Below are positions 7,806-16,971 of a stretch of 64,000 nt of DNA, in pieces. Below the pieces are notes generated by a model. It saw only the letters and a list, made by a program, of their open reading frames with translations. It was not told where the DNA came from and ran no database searches. The position numbers and the translations under genes were made by a program. Each line of letters starts with the position of its first letter. Positions within the stretch are counted from its first letter, which is position 1. Origin of the DNA: a bacterium (GTDB lineage Bacteria; Krumholzibacteriota; Krumholzibacteriia; LZORAL124-64-63); contig JADJCK010000002.1 in the NCBI GenBank assembly GCA_016703265.1, positions 75,359 to 139,358 on the forward strand. The letters run 5' to 3'.

Positions 7806-8573
7806 GTGAACCCTGCCAAGCCCGAAGGCGTCCTGGTGGTCATCCCGGCCCGCTACGGCTCCTCCCGGTTTCCCGGCAAGGCCCTGGCCGACATTGCGGG
7901 CAAGCCGTTGATCGTGCGCGTGGCCGAGAACGCGCGCGGCGTCCGCCTGGCCGATCGCGTCATCGTCGCCACCGACGACGCGCGGATCGCCGACGCCGTG
8001 TCCGCGGCCGGCCTCGTCTGCGAGATGACTGCGCAGCACCCCACCGGCACCGACCGCATTGCCGAAGTGGCCGCCCGGCACGAAGCTTCACTGGTGGTGA
8101 ACCTGCAGGGGGACGAACCGCTGCTCCCGCCCGCCGACGTCGACGCGCTGATCGCACGCATGCAGGAGGAGCCCGACTGGGACATCGGCACCTGCGGCCA
8201 TGCCTTCGCCGACCCCGCGCCGTGGGCCGAGCCGAACGTGGTCAAGGTGGTCACGGACCTGGCGGGGCGGGCTTTGTACTTTTCGCGCGCGCCGATTCCC
8301 GGTATGTTCCCGGGGTCGGGGCGGTCGGGCCACACGGCGGCGTTGCGGCACGTCGGCATCTACGCCTACCGGCGCGAGGCGCTGCTGCGCTTCGCCGCGC
8401 TGGCGCCGACGCCGCTGGAGCAGGTCGAGGGTCTCGAACAACTGCGCGCCCTCGAGAACGGCCTGCGTATCGGCGTGGTCACCATTGCGGCCGGGCCCGT
8501 GGGTGTAGACACGCCGGCCGACCTCGAGCGCGTACGCGCCGCCTGGCCTGCCGACCGGCAGGGCGGTGGCTGA
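7806..8573 (+). CDS. kdsB: 3-deoxy-manno-octulosonate cytidylyltransferase (CMP-Kdo synthetase)
   Basis: Activates Kdo with CTP to CMP-Kdo for transfer to lipid A. The 255-residue product has the family's N-terminal VVIPARYGSSRFPGKAL, the metal/CTP loop NLQGDEPLL, HPTGTDRIAE and the C-terminal PLEQVEGLEQLRALENG. The GTG at 7806 follows CGGAG; the nearby ATG at 7801 is closed at once by a stop. It heads a run of Kdo and LPS-export genes. Product length is normal (about 250). Confidence 0.96.
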   Translation: MNPAKPEGVLVVIPARYGSSRFPGKALADIAGKPLIVRVAENARGVRLADRVIVATDDARIADAVSAAGLVCEMTAQHPTGTDRIAEVAARHEASLVVNLQGDEPLLPPADVDALIARMQEEPDWDIGTCGHAFADPAPWAEPNVVKVVTDLAGRALYFSRAPIPGMFPGSGRSGHTAALRHVGIYAYRREALLRFAALAPTPLEQVEGLEQLRALENGLRIGVVTIAAGPVGVDTPADLERVRAAWPADRQGGG

Positions 8574-8622
8574 GGGCCGGTTGATGTCCGGGGATGCAGG
8601 GCGAAAGGTGGATGGATCCAGC

Positions 8623-10278
8623 ATGGCCAAATACGTGTTCGTCACCGGGGGCGTCGTCTCGGCGCTCGGCAAGGGTATCGCGAGCGCATCGCTGGGGAAC
8701 CTGCTCAGGGCGCGCGGCCTGAAGGTCGTCCTGCAGAAGTTCGACCCGTACCTGAACGTCGACCCCGGCACCATGAGCCCCTTCCAGCACGGCGAGGTGT
8801 TCGTGCTCGACGACGGCGCCGAATGCGACCTCGACCTCGGCCACTACGAGCGCTTCACCGACACCGACCTCGCGCAGATCCACAACCTGACCAGCGGCCG
8901 CGTCTACGAGACCATCCTCGCCAAGGAGCGCAAGGGCGAGTACCTCGGCCGCACGGTGCAGGTCATCCCGCACGTCACCGACGAGATCAAGCGACGCATC
9001 CTGCTGCCGGCGCAGAGCGACCCGACGGTCGACGTCGTCATCACCGAGATCGGCGGCACCGTCGGCGACATCGAGAGCCTTCCGTTCCTCGAGGCCATCC
9101 GGCAGTTCCGGCTCGAGGAGCCGCCGGAAGATACCGCCTCGGTGCACCTGACGCTGGTGCCGTACATCGCGGCAGCCGGTGAGATCAAGACGAAGCCCAC
9201 GCAGCATTCGGTTCGGGAACTGCGGAGCATCGGCATCCAGCCCGACTTCCTCATGTGCCGCACCTGCCAGCCGCTGGGCGAGGAGGCGCGTCGGAAGATC
9301 GGCCTGTTCTGCAACCTGCCGGTGTCGCACGTGTTCGACGGCCGCGACGTCGCGAGCATCTACGAGGTGCCGCTGACGATGCACGAGCAGGACTTCGACG
9401 GGCTGCTCTGCAAGCGCCTGCAACTGGCGACGCACGAGCCCGACCTGACCGAGTGGCGGCGCATGGTCGGTCTCATCCTGAACCCGCCCGACCGCGTCCG
9501 CATCGCGATCGTGGGCAAGTACATCGAATTGAAGGATGCCTACAAGAGCGTCACCGAGGCCTTCATCCACGCCGGCATACCCAACCACGTGGGCGTCGAC
9601 CAGGTGTGGGTCGATTCCGAGTCGCTCGAAGGCGCCGACGTCGGCGACGCGAGGCTTCGCGAGATCTTTGCAACGGTCCACGGCGTGCTCGTGCCGGGCG
9701 GCTTCGGTGACCGCGGCATTCCCGGCAAGGTCAATGCGATCCGCTTCGCGAGGGAACAGGGCATCCCGTTCCTCGGCATCTGCCTTGGCCTGCAGTGCGC
9801 GATGATCGAGATCGGCCGTGATCTGGTCGGCCTCGAACGTGCCGGGAGTGCCGAGTTCGATCCGGACTCGCCGCACCCGGTCATCCACCTGATGGAGAAG
9901 CAGAAGGGGATCGTGAATCTCGGCGGCACCATGCGCCTGGGGGCCTATCCCTGCGTGATCGAGGCGGGGAGCCTGGCCCACCGCTGCTACGGTCGCAACG
10001 AGATCTCCGAGCGGCATCGCCATCGCTACGAGGTGAACAACGACTACCGCGAGGCCTTCACGCGTGCGGGCGTCGTGTTCTCCGGCACCTCCCCGGACGG
10101 CAACCTGGTCGAGATCATGGAACTGCCGGGGCATCCTTTCTTCATCGCGGCGCAGTTCCATCCCGAACTGAAGTCGCGTCCGCGCCGTCCGCACCCGCTG
10201 TTCCGGTCCTTTGTCGCCGCGGCCGTCGTCCATCGCGATGCGGCCGAAGCCCAGGCAACCGAACGCGCAGCCGGCTAG
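8623..10278 (+). CDS. pyrG: CTP synthase
   Basis: 551-residue glutamine-dependent amidotransferase making CTP from UTP. It has an N-terminal synthase domain (KYVFVTGGVVSALGKGIASA, DPYLNVDPGTMSP) and a C-terminal class I glutaminase domain with nucleophile C387 in LGICLGLQ and the His-Glu pair in QFHPELKSRP. The ATG at 8623 is chosen because the family starts MxKYxFVTGG; the frame extends upstream past kdsB but without homology. It supplies CTP to KdsB next door, and it sits between kdsB and kdsA as in several other phyla. Confidence 0.97.
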   Translation: MAKYVFVTGGVVSALGKGIASASLGNLLRARGLKVVLQKFDPYLNVDPGTMSPFQHGEVFVLDDGAECDLDLGHYERFTDTDLAQIHNLTSGRVYETILAKERKGEYLGRTVQVIPHVTDEIKRRILLPAQSDPTVDVVITEIGGTVGDIESLPFLEAIRQFRLEEPPEDTASVHLTLVPYIAAAGEIKTKPTQHSVRELRSIGIQPDFLMCRTCQPLGEEARRKIGLFCNLPVSHVFDGRDVASIYEVPLTMHEQDFDGLLCKRLQLATHEPDLTEWRRMVGLILNPPDRVRIAIVGKYIELKDAYKSVTEAFIHAGIPNHVGVDQVWVDSESLEGADVGDARLREIFATVHGVLVPGGFGDRGIPGKVNAIRFAREQGIPFLGICLGLQCAMIEIGRDLVGLERAGSAEFDPDSPHPVIHLMEKQKGIVNLGGTMRLGAYPCVIEAGSLAHRCYGRNEISERHRHRYEVNNDYREAFTRAGVVFSGTSPDGNLVEIMELPGHPFFIAAQFHPELKSRPRRPHPLFRSFVAAAVVHRDAAEAQATERAAG

Positions 10279-10296
10279 CCGCCGAAAGGAAACGTC

Positions 10297-11149
10297 GTGA
10301 ACGAGCAGGAGCGCGGACCGGCCGAGCCGGTCACCATCGGGACCCATCGCGTGGGCCGGGGGCAGCCCCTGTTCGTGATCGCGGGCCCCTGCGTGCTCGA
10401 GGACCCCGACGAGATGCTGCAGGTGGCTACGCACCTGGCCGACACCTGCCGGCGCCTCGGGCTCGGCTACTGCTTCAAGGCGAGCTACGCCAAGGACAAC
10501 CGCACCAGCGGCGACAGCTACCGCGGGCCCGGCGCTGAGGAGGGGCTGGCGCTGCTCGGCCGCATCGGCCGCGAGGTCGGCGTGCCGGTGCTCACCGATA
10601 TCCACCAGCCGCAGGAAGCGGCAGCGGCGGCCGAGGTCGCCACCGTGCTGCAGATCCCGGCCTTCCTGTGCCGGCAGACGTCGCTGCTCGAGGCCTGCCG
10701 GCAGCACGGGCCGCCTGGTCAACGTCAAGAAGGGCCAGTTCCTGGCGCCCGAAGACCTGCGGCACGGCGCGCGCAAGGTGCTGGCCGCGGGCGGCGCCGG
10801 TGTCATGCTGACCGAACGCGGCTCGTTCTTCGGCTATCGCGACCTCGTCGTCGACTTCCGGGGCATCGCGCGGATGCGCGCCCTCGGTTATCCGGTCGTG
10901 ATGGATGCCACGCACGCGGTGCAGTCGCCGGGCAGCACGGGCTCCGTCACCGGCGGGCAGCCAGAGATGATCCCGCTGCTGGCCCGCTGCGGTATCGCTG
11001 CCGGGGCCGACGCCGTCTTCCTCGAGGTGCATCCCGAGCCCGCGCGGGCGCGGTCGGACGCAGCCAGCCAGTTGCCGCTCGAGGCGGCGGCGCCGTTGCT
11101 GGCGCAATTGGCCAAGGCCCGAGAACTCTACCGCGAAAGCGAGGCGTGA
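10297..11149 (+). CDS. kdsA: 3-deoxy-8-phosphooctulonate synthase (Kdo-8-P synthase), frameshifted
   Basis: Condenses phosphoenolpyruvate with arabinose-5-phosphate. The N-terminal part reads FVIAGPCVLEDPDE, YCFKASYAKDNRTS, VLTDIHQP and IPAFLCRQTSLLEAC. The protein continues in the next frame with RLVNVKKGQFLAPEDL, GVMLTERGSFFGY, PVVMDATHAVQSPG and a normal C-terminus ending at 11149. The join is at about 10710-10712 (cacgggccgcc), where one base is extra. Both halves are well conserved, so this is more likely a sequence error than a dead gene. Without correction the frame runs on into kdsC and would be misread as a 508-residue fusion. The kdsC ATG overlaps the stop. Confidence 0.9.
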
Positions 11150-11823
11150 TGACCGATTCGCGCAGGTATCCCCGCGACTTTCCGTGGCCACCGGCCAGCG
11201 ACGAGGACTATCGCCAGGAAGCCGTCGTTCGCGCCGGTGGCGAGCTCGCCGACCGCTTCGCCCAGGTGCGGCTGGTCGTGCTGGATGCCGACGGCGTCCT
11301 GACCTCGGGCCACATGGTCTACGGGGCGCAGGGCGAGGCATTCAAGTCGTTCCACAGCCGGGACGGGTTGGGACTGGTGCTTGCGCGCGCGGCCGGGCTC
11401 AAGCTCGCGGTGTTGACGGGGCGCAACAGTGCGATCGTCGAGCGGCGCTGCAGCGAGTTGCGCTTCGACGTGATGAAGCTGGGTCGCTTCGACAAGGTCG
11501 ACGCGCTCGGCGAGATCCTTGATGAGACCGACTGCGCTGCCGAAGAGACGCTCTACATGGGCGACGACGTCATCGACCTGCCGGCCCTGTACCAGGTCGG
11601 CGTCCCGGTTGCGGTGCCGTGCGCGCCGCAGGAGGTGCGCCACCACTGCGTCTACGTGACCCAGGCGCGCGGGGGCGAGGGCGCCGTGCGCGAAGTGATC
11701 GACCTCGTCCTGAAGAGCGCGGGAATCTACGGCCAAGCGCTGGTGCGCCTGCGCGACAAGGCCTGGCAACCCACCCGGAGCGAGCTGTCGTCCGACTATG
11801 GCAGTGAACCGGAGCGTTCATGA
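11149..11823 (+). CDS. kdsC: 3-deoxy-manno-octulosonate-8-phosphatase (HAD family)
   Basis: Hydrolyses Kdo-8-phosphate to Kdo. The 224-residue product has HAD motif I VVLDADGVLTSG, motif II VLTGRNS and the C-terminal metal site YMGDDVIDLP, all typical of KdsC. There is an N-terminal extension of about 30 residues before the HAD core and a C-terminal extension of about 30. The ATG at 11149 overlaps the kdsA stop by one base (TGATG), and its own stop overlaps the kdsD start (ATGA), so the three genes are translationally coupled. Confidence 0.93.
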   Translation: MTDSRRYPRDFPWPPASDEDYRQEAVVRAGGELADRFAQVRLVVLDADGVLTSGHMVYGAQGEAFKSFHSRDGLGLVLARAAGLKLAVLTGRNSAIVERRCSELRFDVMKLGRFDKVDALGEILDETDCAAEETLYMGDDVIDLPALYQVGVPVAVPCAPQEVRHHCVYVTQARGGEGAVREVIDLVLKSAGIYGQALVRLRDKAWQPTRSELSSDYGSEPERS

Positions 11824-12890
11824 GCAGCGACGGATCCGGCAAGACGAGCGGTGCCGGTGACGCGCGCCATCGTGCGCGCAACGATGAAGCCGACCGGACA
11901 GAGGCCGCCTGGAGCGACGCCGACCTGGTCGCACTCGGCCGTGAGGCCGTCGCCCAGGAAGCCGAGGCCCTGCGCGGCCTGGCGGCCGTACTCGATGACT
12001 CGTTCGCCGCTGCTGTCCGCATCCTCCTGCGCTCGCGGGGGCGTGTTCTGGTCACCGGCCTCGGCAAGAGCGGCTTTGTCGCGCGCAAGCTCGCGGCGAC
12101 CTTGACGAGCACCGGCACGCCGAGCCAGTTCATCCACCCCGTGGAGGCCGCGCACGGAGACCTCGGCATCGTCTCGGGCAGCGAGGTGCTGATCGCGATC
12201 TCGCGCAGCGGCGCCAATCCCGAGGTGACGGCCCTGCTCGCGTTCTGCCGCACGTTCGGCATGCGCACCATCGCCATCACGGCCGACGCGGTGAGCGACG
12301 CCGCGCGTGCGGCCGACGTGGTGCTGCACACGCCGTTCGAACGCGAAGCCTGCCCGCTCAACCTGACGCCGACCACCTCGACCATCGCGGCCATGGCCAT
12401 GGGGGACGCCCTGTCTGTGGCGCTCATCCGCCTGCGCGGTTTCGCCGCCGAGGATTTCGCGATGTTCCACCCGAGCGGCGCCCTCGGCCGCAGCCTGCTG
12501 CTGACGGTGGGCGAGCTCATGCACTCGGGCGCCGAACTGCCGGTCGTCTCGCACCGGCTCACCCTGCGCCAGTCGCTGCCCGAGATCGTCGGCAAGCGGC
12601 TTGGCGGCGCCTGCGTCGTCGACGACGACGGCCGGCTCGTGGGACTGTGCGTCGACGGTGACATCAAGCGCGTCCTTCTGGATCGCGAGCAGGCGCTCGA
12701 CCTGCCGATCACCGAGGCCATGAACCCCCGGCCGACCACGATCACTGCCGGCGAACTGGCGATCCGGGCGCTCCGGTTGATGGAACGGCGCGAAGGGGGC
12801 GCCGTCACGCTGCTGATCGTCGCCGACGAGGCTGGCCGCCCGACCGGTCTGCTGCACATCCACGATATTCTCCGGGCGGGACTCCTGTGA
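11820..12890 (+). CDS. kdsD: arabinose-5-phosphate isomerase (KpsF/GutQ family)
   Basis: Makes arabinose-5-phosphate from ribulose-5-phosphate, the first committed Kdo precursor. The 356-residue product has an N-terminal SIS domain (VLVTGLGKSGFVARK, FIHPVEAAHGDLG, SRSGANPE, NLTPTTSTIAAMAMGDAL) and a C-terminal pair of CBS domains (about residues 230-350). About 35 hydrophilic residues precede the SIS domain, slightly longer than usual. The ATG at 11820 overlaps the kdsC stop. With kdsA, kdsB and kdsC, the window encodes all four steps from ribulose-5-phosphate to CMP-Kdo. Confidence 0.95.
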   Translation: MSSDGSGKTSGAGDARHRARNDEADRTEAAWSDADLVALGREAVAQEAEALRGLAAVLDDSFAAAVRILLRSRGRVLVTGLGKSGFVARKLAATLTSTGTPSQFIHPVEAAHGDLGIVSGSEVLIAISRSGANPEVTALLAFCRTFGMRTIAITADAVSDAARAADVVLHTPFEREACPLNLTPTTSTIAAMAMGDALSVALIRLRGFAAEDFAMFHPSGALGRSLLLTVGELMHSGAELPVVSHRLTLRQSLPEIVGKRLGGACVVDDDGRLVGLCVDGDIKRVLLDREQALDLPITEAMNPRPTTITAGELAIRALRLMERREGGAVTLLIVADEAGRPTGLLHIHDILRAGLL

Positions 12891-12944
12891 ACCCGTACCG
12901 CCGCTGCCGGGTGACGGTGGCGGACCCGGCCTGAGTGTTGTAAC

Positions 12945-14057
12945 ATGTTGTCGATAAATGTGTTAAAACTGTGGCACATTTCATGCTTGACGAGTGCCTC
13001 CGGGCGGCCGTTTCCTGAACACAGGGCAACGAACAGGCCCGTCCCGCCGTCCCCTGCCCGGAATGCCGGCGGCCAGGCGCCGTTGCCTGCCTGGCGGCGG
13101 GCGCGGCGACGTGCCTGGTGGCTGGTGCTGCTGGCGGTGGCGGGCGTGGCTGCCTGCCTGCCGACGGGCGCCGGGCGGGCCGCAGGGCGGTCCCTGGCGC
13201 GGCTGGGGCTGCGATGGCGGCGGCGCGAACGGGAACTGGCGCTCGCCAACCTCGCGCTGGCGTATCCGGACCTGGACCAGGCCGCGCGCCGGCGGCTGCT
13301 GGGGCGGGCCGCCGTGGCCGCGGGCGAGAACCTGTTCGACACCCTGGCGGCGGGGCGCCTGCGGTCCCGACCCGGGCTGGTTCGCGACGAGCCGGGGCCG
13401 GACGGCCGCACCCTGGTGGAAACCGTCTGCCGGGAAGCGGCGGCCGGCAGGGGGGTCCTGGTGCTCTCGGGGCACCTCGGCTGCTGGGAGCTGATGGGCG
13501 CCTGGCTGGCCGGGCGGCTGGCCGAAGCAGGCGTGGGGCCGTTGCATGTGGTGACCGGGACGGTGCGCAACCCGGCCGTGGACACCTGGCTGGCCGACCG
13601 TCGCCGATCGTTCGGCCTCGTGCCGCTGCCGCGCGCCGCCGGGGTCGCGCCGCTGGTGCGCTGCCTGCGGCAGGGACACCTGCTGGCGGTGCTGGTGGAC
13701 CAGAACACGGGCGTCGGCAACGAGCCGGTTCCATTCTTCGGGCACCCGGCGCCGACTCCGGCAGGCCCGGCGCGCCTGGCGGTCAGGCTGCAGATACCGG
13801 TGGTCGTGGCCACCATCGGCCGGGCGGCGGCCGGCCACGGGCACGTCGTGCGCCACGGCGCCGTGTGGCGCGCCGACCCGATCCGGCCGGTCGACGTCGA
13901 GGTGGCCGCGTGCCTGCGCTGGACGAACGCCCAGCTCGAAGCCGAGGTGAGGCGGAACCCGGCGGAGTGGGTCTGGTACCATCGCCGCTGGGACACCGGG
14001 ACGGCATCGCGTACGGCTGACGGACAAGGCAACGGGCAGGCGGAAGGCGGGGCATGA
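12945..14057 (+). CDS. LpxL/HtrB-type lysophospholipid (lipid A) acyltransferase
   Basis: Inner-membrane acyltransferase probably adding a secondary acyl chain to Kdo2-lipid A, given its place between Kdo and Lpt genes. The catalytic H-x4-E is seen as SGHLGCWELMG. The N-terminal hydrophobic segment WWLVLLAVAGVAACLPTG, the ALANLALAYPD block and the C-terminal NPAEWVWYHRRWD are typical of the LpxL superfamily. The ATG at 12945 is uncertain: the first 35-40 residues do not look like the family, and the AT-rich bases 12930-12975 resemble a promoter, so the true start may lie downstream at a non-ATG codon. The stop overlaps the next gene's ATG. Confidence 0.82.
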   Translation: MLSINVLKLWHISCLTSASGRPFPEHRATNRPVPPSPARNAGGQAPLPAWRRARRRAWWLVLLAVAGVAACLPTGAGRAAGRSLARLGLRWRRRERELALANLALAYPDLDQAARRRLLGRAAVAAGENLFDTLAAGRLRSRPGLVRDEPGPDGRTLVETVCREAAAGRGVLVLSGHLGCWELMGAWLAGRLAEAGVGPLHVVTGTVRNPAVDTWLADRRRSFGLVPLPRAAGVAPLVRCLRQGHLLAVLVDQNTGVGNEPVPFFGHPAPTPAGPARLAVRLQIPVVVATIGRAAAGHGHVVRHGAVWRADPIRPVDVEVAACLRWTNAQLEAEVRRNPAEWVWYHRRWDTGTASRTADGQGNGQAEGGA

Positions 14058-14662
14058 CGACGAGGTGGGGCATACCGGCGATGATCGCGCTCCTGGCAGC
14101 CTCCGGCTGCCAGCGGGCGGCCGAGCCGGCCCCGTCCGCGATCGCCGCGGTGCCTGCGGCCGCCGCCGGCGACAGCGTGCGTCGCCCGCTGCAGGAACTC
14201 GTCGACTACCGCCTGACCGAAACCAGCCGCGGCGTGCGGCAGTGGATGCTGGCCAGCGTGCAGATGCGCAAGTACGCAGGTCGTGAAGACCTGGAACTGC
14301 TGGACGTGCACATGGATTTCTACCGCGCAGGGGAGCACTTCTCGGTGCTCGATGCCGACAGCGGGCGGGTCAACCCGCGCACCCGCGCCGTCCATGTCTG
14401 GGGTACCGTCGACATCGTCACCGACGACGGCCGCCGCCTGCAGACCGAGGACCTGGTGTTCGACAACGTGACCGGGCGCATCAGCAACGAGGTCTTCAAC
14501 CGCTTTACCCGCGGTGTAGACGTGCTTACGGGTTATGGCCTGGACGCCACGCCTGACCTGGAGTACGTCGAGATCAAGCGTGAGGTCGCCGCCGACGTGG
14601 CGGACCCCGCCGACGCCGCCGCGCCCGCCGCGCCCGCAGACTCCACCGGAGGCCAGCCGTGA
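14054..14662 (+). CDS. lptC: LPS export system periplasmic protein LptC (lipoprotein-like)
   Basis: 202 residues. An N-terminal MIALLAASGC lipobox suggests lipid anchoring in place of the single transmembrane helix of E. coli LptC. The conserved core is beta-rich: DVHMDFY, GRVNPRTRAVHVWGTVDI, LQTEDLVFDNVTGRISNE. It acts as the periplasmic acceptor of LPS from the LptBFG transporter. An Ala/Pro/Asp-rich tail of about 25 residues follows the domain. The ATG at 14054 overlaps the previous stop, and its own stop overlaps lptB. The usual neighbour lptA is absent between lptC and lptB. Confidence 0.85.
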   Translation: MTTRWGIPAMIALLAASGCQRAAEPAPSAIAAVPAAAAGDSVRRPLQELVDYRLTETSRGVRQWMLASVQMRKYAGREDLELLDVHMDFYRAGEHFSVLDADSGRVNPRTRAVHVWGTVDIVTDDGRRLQTEDLVFDNVTGRISNEVFNRFTRGVDVLTGYGLDATPDLEYVEIKREVAADVADPADAAAPAAPADSTGGQP

Positions 14663-15399
14663 CCGTAACCGCGACCGGATCGGTTCTCAGGGCAGAGGGA
14701 CTGCGCAAGGTGTACCGCGGTCGTGCCGTCGTCGACGGCGTCGACCTCGAACTGCACCAGGGCGAGGTGGTGGGCCTGCTCGGCCCGAACGGCGCCGGCA
14801 AGACCACGTCGTTCTACATGATCGTCGGCTTCATCACGCCCGACCGCGGACGCGTGCTGCTCGATGGCCGTGAACTCTCGCGCCTGCCCATGTACAAGCG
14901 GGCCCGCCTGGGCATCGGCTACCTGCCGCAGGAGTCGTCGATCTTCCGGCGGCTGACGGTCGAGCAGAACGTCCTGGCCATCCTGCAGAGCCGGCGCATG
15001 CCCGGCCCCGAACGGCGGAAGCGGCTCGATCACCTGCTCGAGATGATGGGCGTGGCCCATATCCGCCGCAGCCGCGGCTACGAACTGTCGGGTGGCGAGC
15101 GGCGTCGCGTCGAGATCGCCCGTGCCCTCGTCAGCGAGCCCAAGTTCATGCTGCTCGACGAACCGTTCGCCGGCATCGACCCGATTGCCGTCGCCGACCT
15201 GCAGCACGTGGTCTCCACCCTGCGGGAGCAGGGGCTTGGCGTCCTCATCACCGATCACAACGTGCGAGAGACGCTCACCATCACCGATCGCGCCTACATC
15301 CTCTTCGAGGGGCGCATCGAACTGGCGGGTACCGCCGACGAAATCGTATCTTCTCCCAAGGCCCGGGAGATCTACCTGGGCGAGAAGTTCCGGCTCTAG
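14659..15399 (+). CDS. lptB: LPS export ABC transporter ATP-binding protein
   Basis: 246-residue cytosolic ATPase that powers LPS extraction with LptF and LptG, which lie at 26.4-28.9 kb on the other strand. It has Walker A GPNGAGKTTSF (from residue 42), the Q-loop YLPQESSIF, the signature LSGGERRRVEIAR, Walker B FMLLDEPFAGID and the switch His in LITDHNV. The GTG at 14659 overlaps the lptC stop (GTGA), showing translational coupling. Length and the C-terminal ARETYLGEKF-like end (AREIYLGEKF) are typical of LptB. Confidence 0.96.
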   Translation: MTVTATGSVLRAEGLRKVYRGRAVVDGVDLELHQGEVVGLLGPNGAGKTTSFYMIVGFITPDRGRVLLDGRELSRLPMYKRARLGIGYLPQESSIFRRLTVEQNVLAILQSRRMPGPERRKRLDHLLEMMGVAHIRRSRGYELSGGERRRVEIARALVSEPKFMLLDEPFAGIDPIAVADLQHVVSTLREQGLGVLITDHNVRETLTITDRAYILFEGRIELAGTADEIVSSPKAREIYLGEKFRL

Positions 15400-15422
15400 G
15401 AGCCGCAGGAAGGCAGAGCGCG

Positions 15423-16904
15423 ATGGCACCGAACCTCGGACTGCGGCAGAACATGCAGTTGCGCCAGCAACTGGTCATGACGCAGCGACTACAGCAGGCG
15501 CTGAAGCTCCTGCAGGTCCCGACCCTTGAACTGGAGCAGATCCTGCGCATCGAGTTGCAGGGCAACCCGCTGCTGGAAGAGATCGAGCCGGACGACGAGA
15601 CCGACGGCCAGGACCAGGCCGACGAGGTGGCTGCGGCAGATTCCGATGCCGACCACGAAGCCGAGATGAATCGCGACGACGAGAACGCCGGTTTCGACGA
15701 GGACGGCAGCGAAGGCACCGGCGACGGTCCCGACGACCGCAAGGACTGGGGCGACACGTTCGACGACGGCTTCCAGTCGGTGTCGCTGGACCAGAACTGG
15801 GACGAAGAGGACGAACTCGAGCGGCCCCAGAAATACCTGCCCAGCGGCCAGGAAGACCTGACCGACCAGCTGCACCTGGCGATTCCCGAGGGTCTGGAAC
15901 GCGCGATCGGCGAGTACATCATCGGCAGCCTGAACGACGACGGCCTGCTGGGCTGCACGATCGCGGAGATCTCCTCCTATTTCGAGGTGGACGCGACGGC
16001 CGTCGAGGCGGTGCTGCGCATCATCCAGGGCTTCGACCCGCCGGGCGTGGCGGCCCGGGACCTGCAGGAGTGCCTCCTGCTGCAGCTCGAGGCCCGCGGC
16101 ATGGCCGAGTCGGACGAGGCCGTGGTCATCAAGCACCATTTCGAGGCCCTGAAGAACCGCAAGCTGAACGACATCGCGCGCGACATGCACCTGCCGGTGA
16201 AGCAGGTGCAGGAGATCGCGCAGCGCATCGGCGAACTCGATCCCCGCCCCGGCCTGTCGGTCAACACGGAAGGTGCGCGCGCCGTCGTGCCCGACCTCGA
16301 GGTGGTCAAGGTCGACGAAGACGGCCTCGAGTACGCCGTCTACCTGAACGACGCGAACATCCCGCGCCTGCGCGTCAGCCAGGCCTACGAAGGGACCGTG
16401 CAGACCAACGAAGATGCCGTGAAGTTCATCGATGAGCGCAAGCGGCACGCCGAGTGGGTCATCAAGACCATTGAGCAGCGTCGGCGCACCATGATCAAGG
16501 TCATGGAGGCCATCGTCGGCGAGCAGCGCGAGTTCTTCGAGAAGGGCGCCATCGCCCTGCGGCCGCTGACCCTGCAGCAGGTCGCCTCGACCATCGGCAT
16601 GCACGAGTCGACGGTCTCCCGCGTGACGCGCCAGAAGTATGTCCAGACGCCCCGGGGCGTGTTCCCGCTGAAGTTCTTCTTCAGCGCCGGCCTCGATTCC
16701 GACCGCGGCGAGGATGTCTCGGCCAAGGCCGTCAAGATCATGATCCGGGAGATCATCGACGGCGAAAACACGGCCCGCCCCCTGTCGGACAAGAAAATTG
16801 TCGACATGCTCCAGGAAAAGGGCCTGAAAATTGCCCGGCGAACCGTGGCCAAGTACCGGGAACAGATGGGGATTTTGAGTGCGCGCATGCGCAAGCAGTT
16901 CTAG
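15423..16904 (+). CDS. rpoN: RNA polymerase sigma-54 factor
   Basis: 493 residues. Region I, the enhancer-responsive glutamine/leucine-rich N-terminus, is LRQNMQLRQQLVMTQRLQQA. A very acidic region II of about 100 residues follows (DDETDGQDQADEVAAADSD). The C-terminus holds the core-binding domain, the HTH (LQQVASTIGMHESTVSRVT) and the RpoN box ARRTVAKYRE (471-480). The ATG at 15423 lies 24 bp after lptB. The lptB-rpoN-hpf order is conserved across many Gram-negative phyla. Its activators are not in this window. Confidence 0.97.
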   Translation: MAPNLGLRQNMQLRQQLVMTQRLQQALKLLQVPTLELEQILRIELQGNPLLEEIEPDDETDGQDQADEVAAADSDADHEAEMNRDDENAGFDEDGSEGTGDGPDDRKDWGDTFDDGFQSVSLDQNWDEEDELERPQKYLPSGQEDLTDQLHLAIPEGLERAIGEYIIGSLNDDGLLGCTIAEISSYFEVDATAVEAVLRIIQGFDPPGVAARDLQECLLLQLEARGMAESDEAVVIKHHFEALKNRKLNDIARDMHLPVKQVQEIAQRIGELDPRPGLSVNTEGARAVVPDLEVVKVDEDGLEYAVYLNDANIPRLRVSQAYEGTVQTNEDAVKFIDERKRHAEWVIKTIEQRRRTMIKVMEAIVGEQREFFEKGAIALRPLTLQQVASTIGMHESTVSRVTRQKYVQTPRGVFPLKFFFSAGLDSDRGEDVSAKAVKIMIREIIDGENTARPLSDKKIVDMLQEKGLKIARRTVAKYREQMGILSARMRKQF

Positions 16905-16971
16905 AATCGGGAGGGACCGGCCACCGGCCGGCCGCAGCGCGGAGAATTCGCCAGCCACGCAGGAGGACGCC

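Noticed and set aside
8479..10806. 775-codon minus-strand ORF
   Set aside because: Antisense to pyrG and kdsA, with no recognisable domain and no ribosome site.
11570..14395. 941-codon minus-strand ORF
   Set aside because: Antisense to kdsC, kdsD and the acyltransferase; Arg/Ser/Pro-rich low complexity typical of GC-driven shadow frames.
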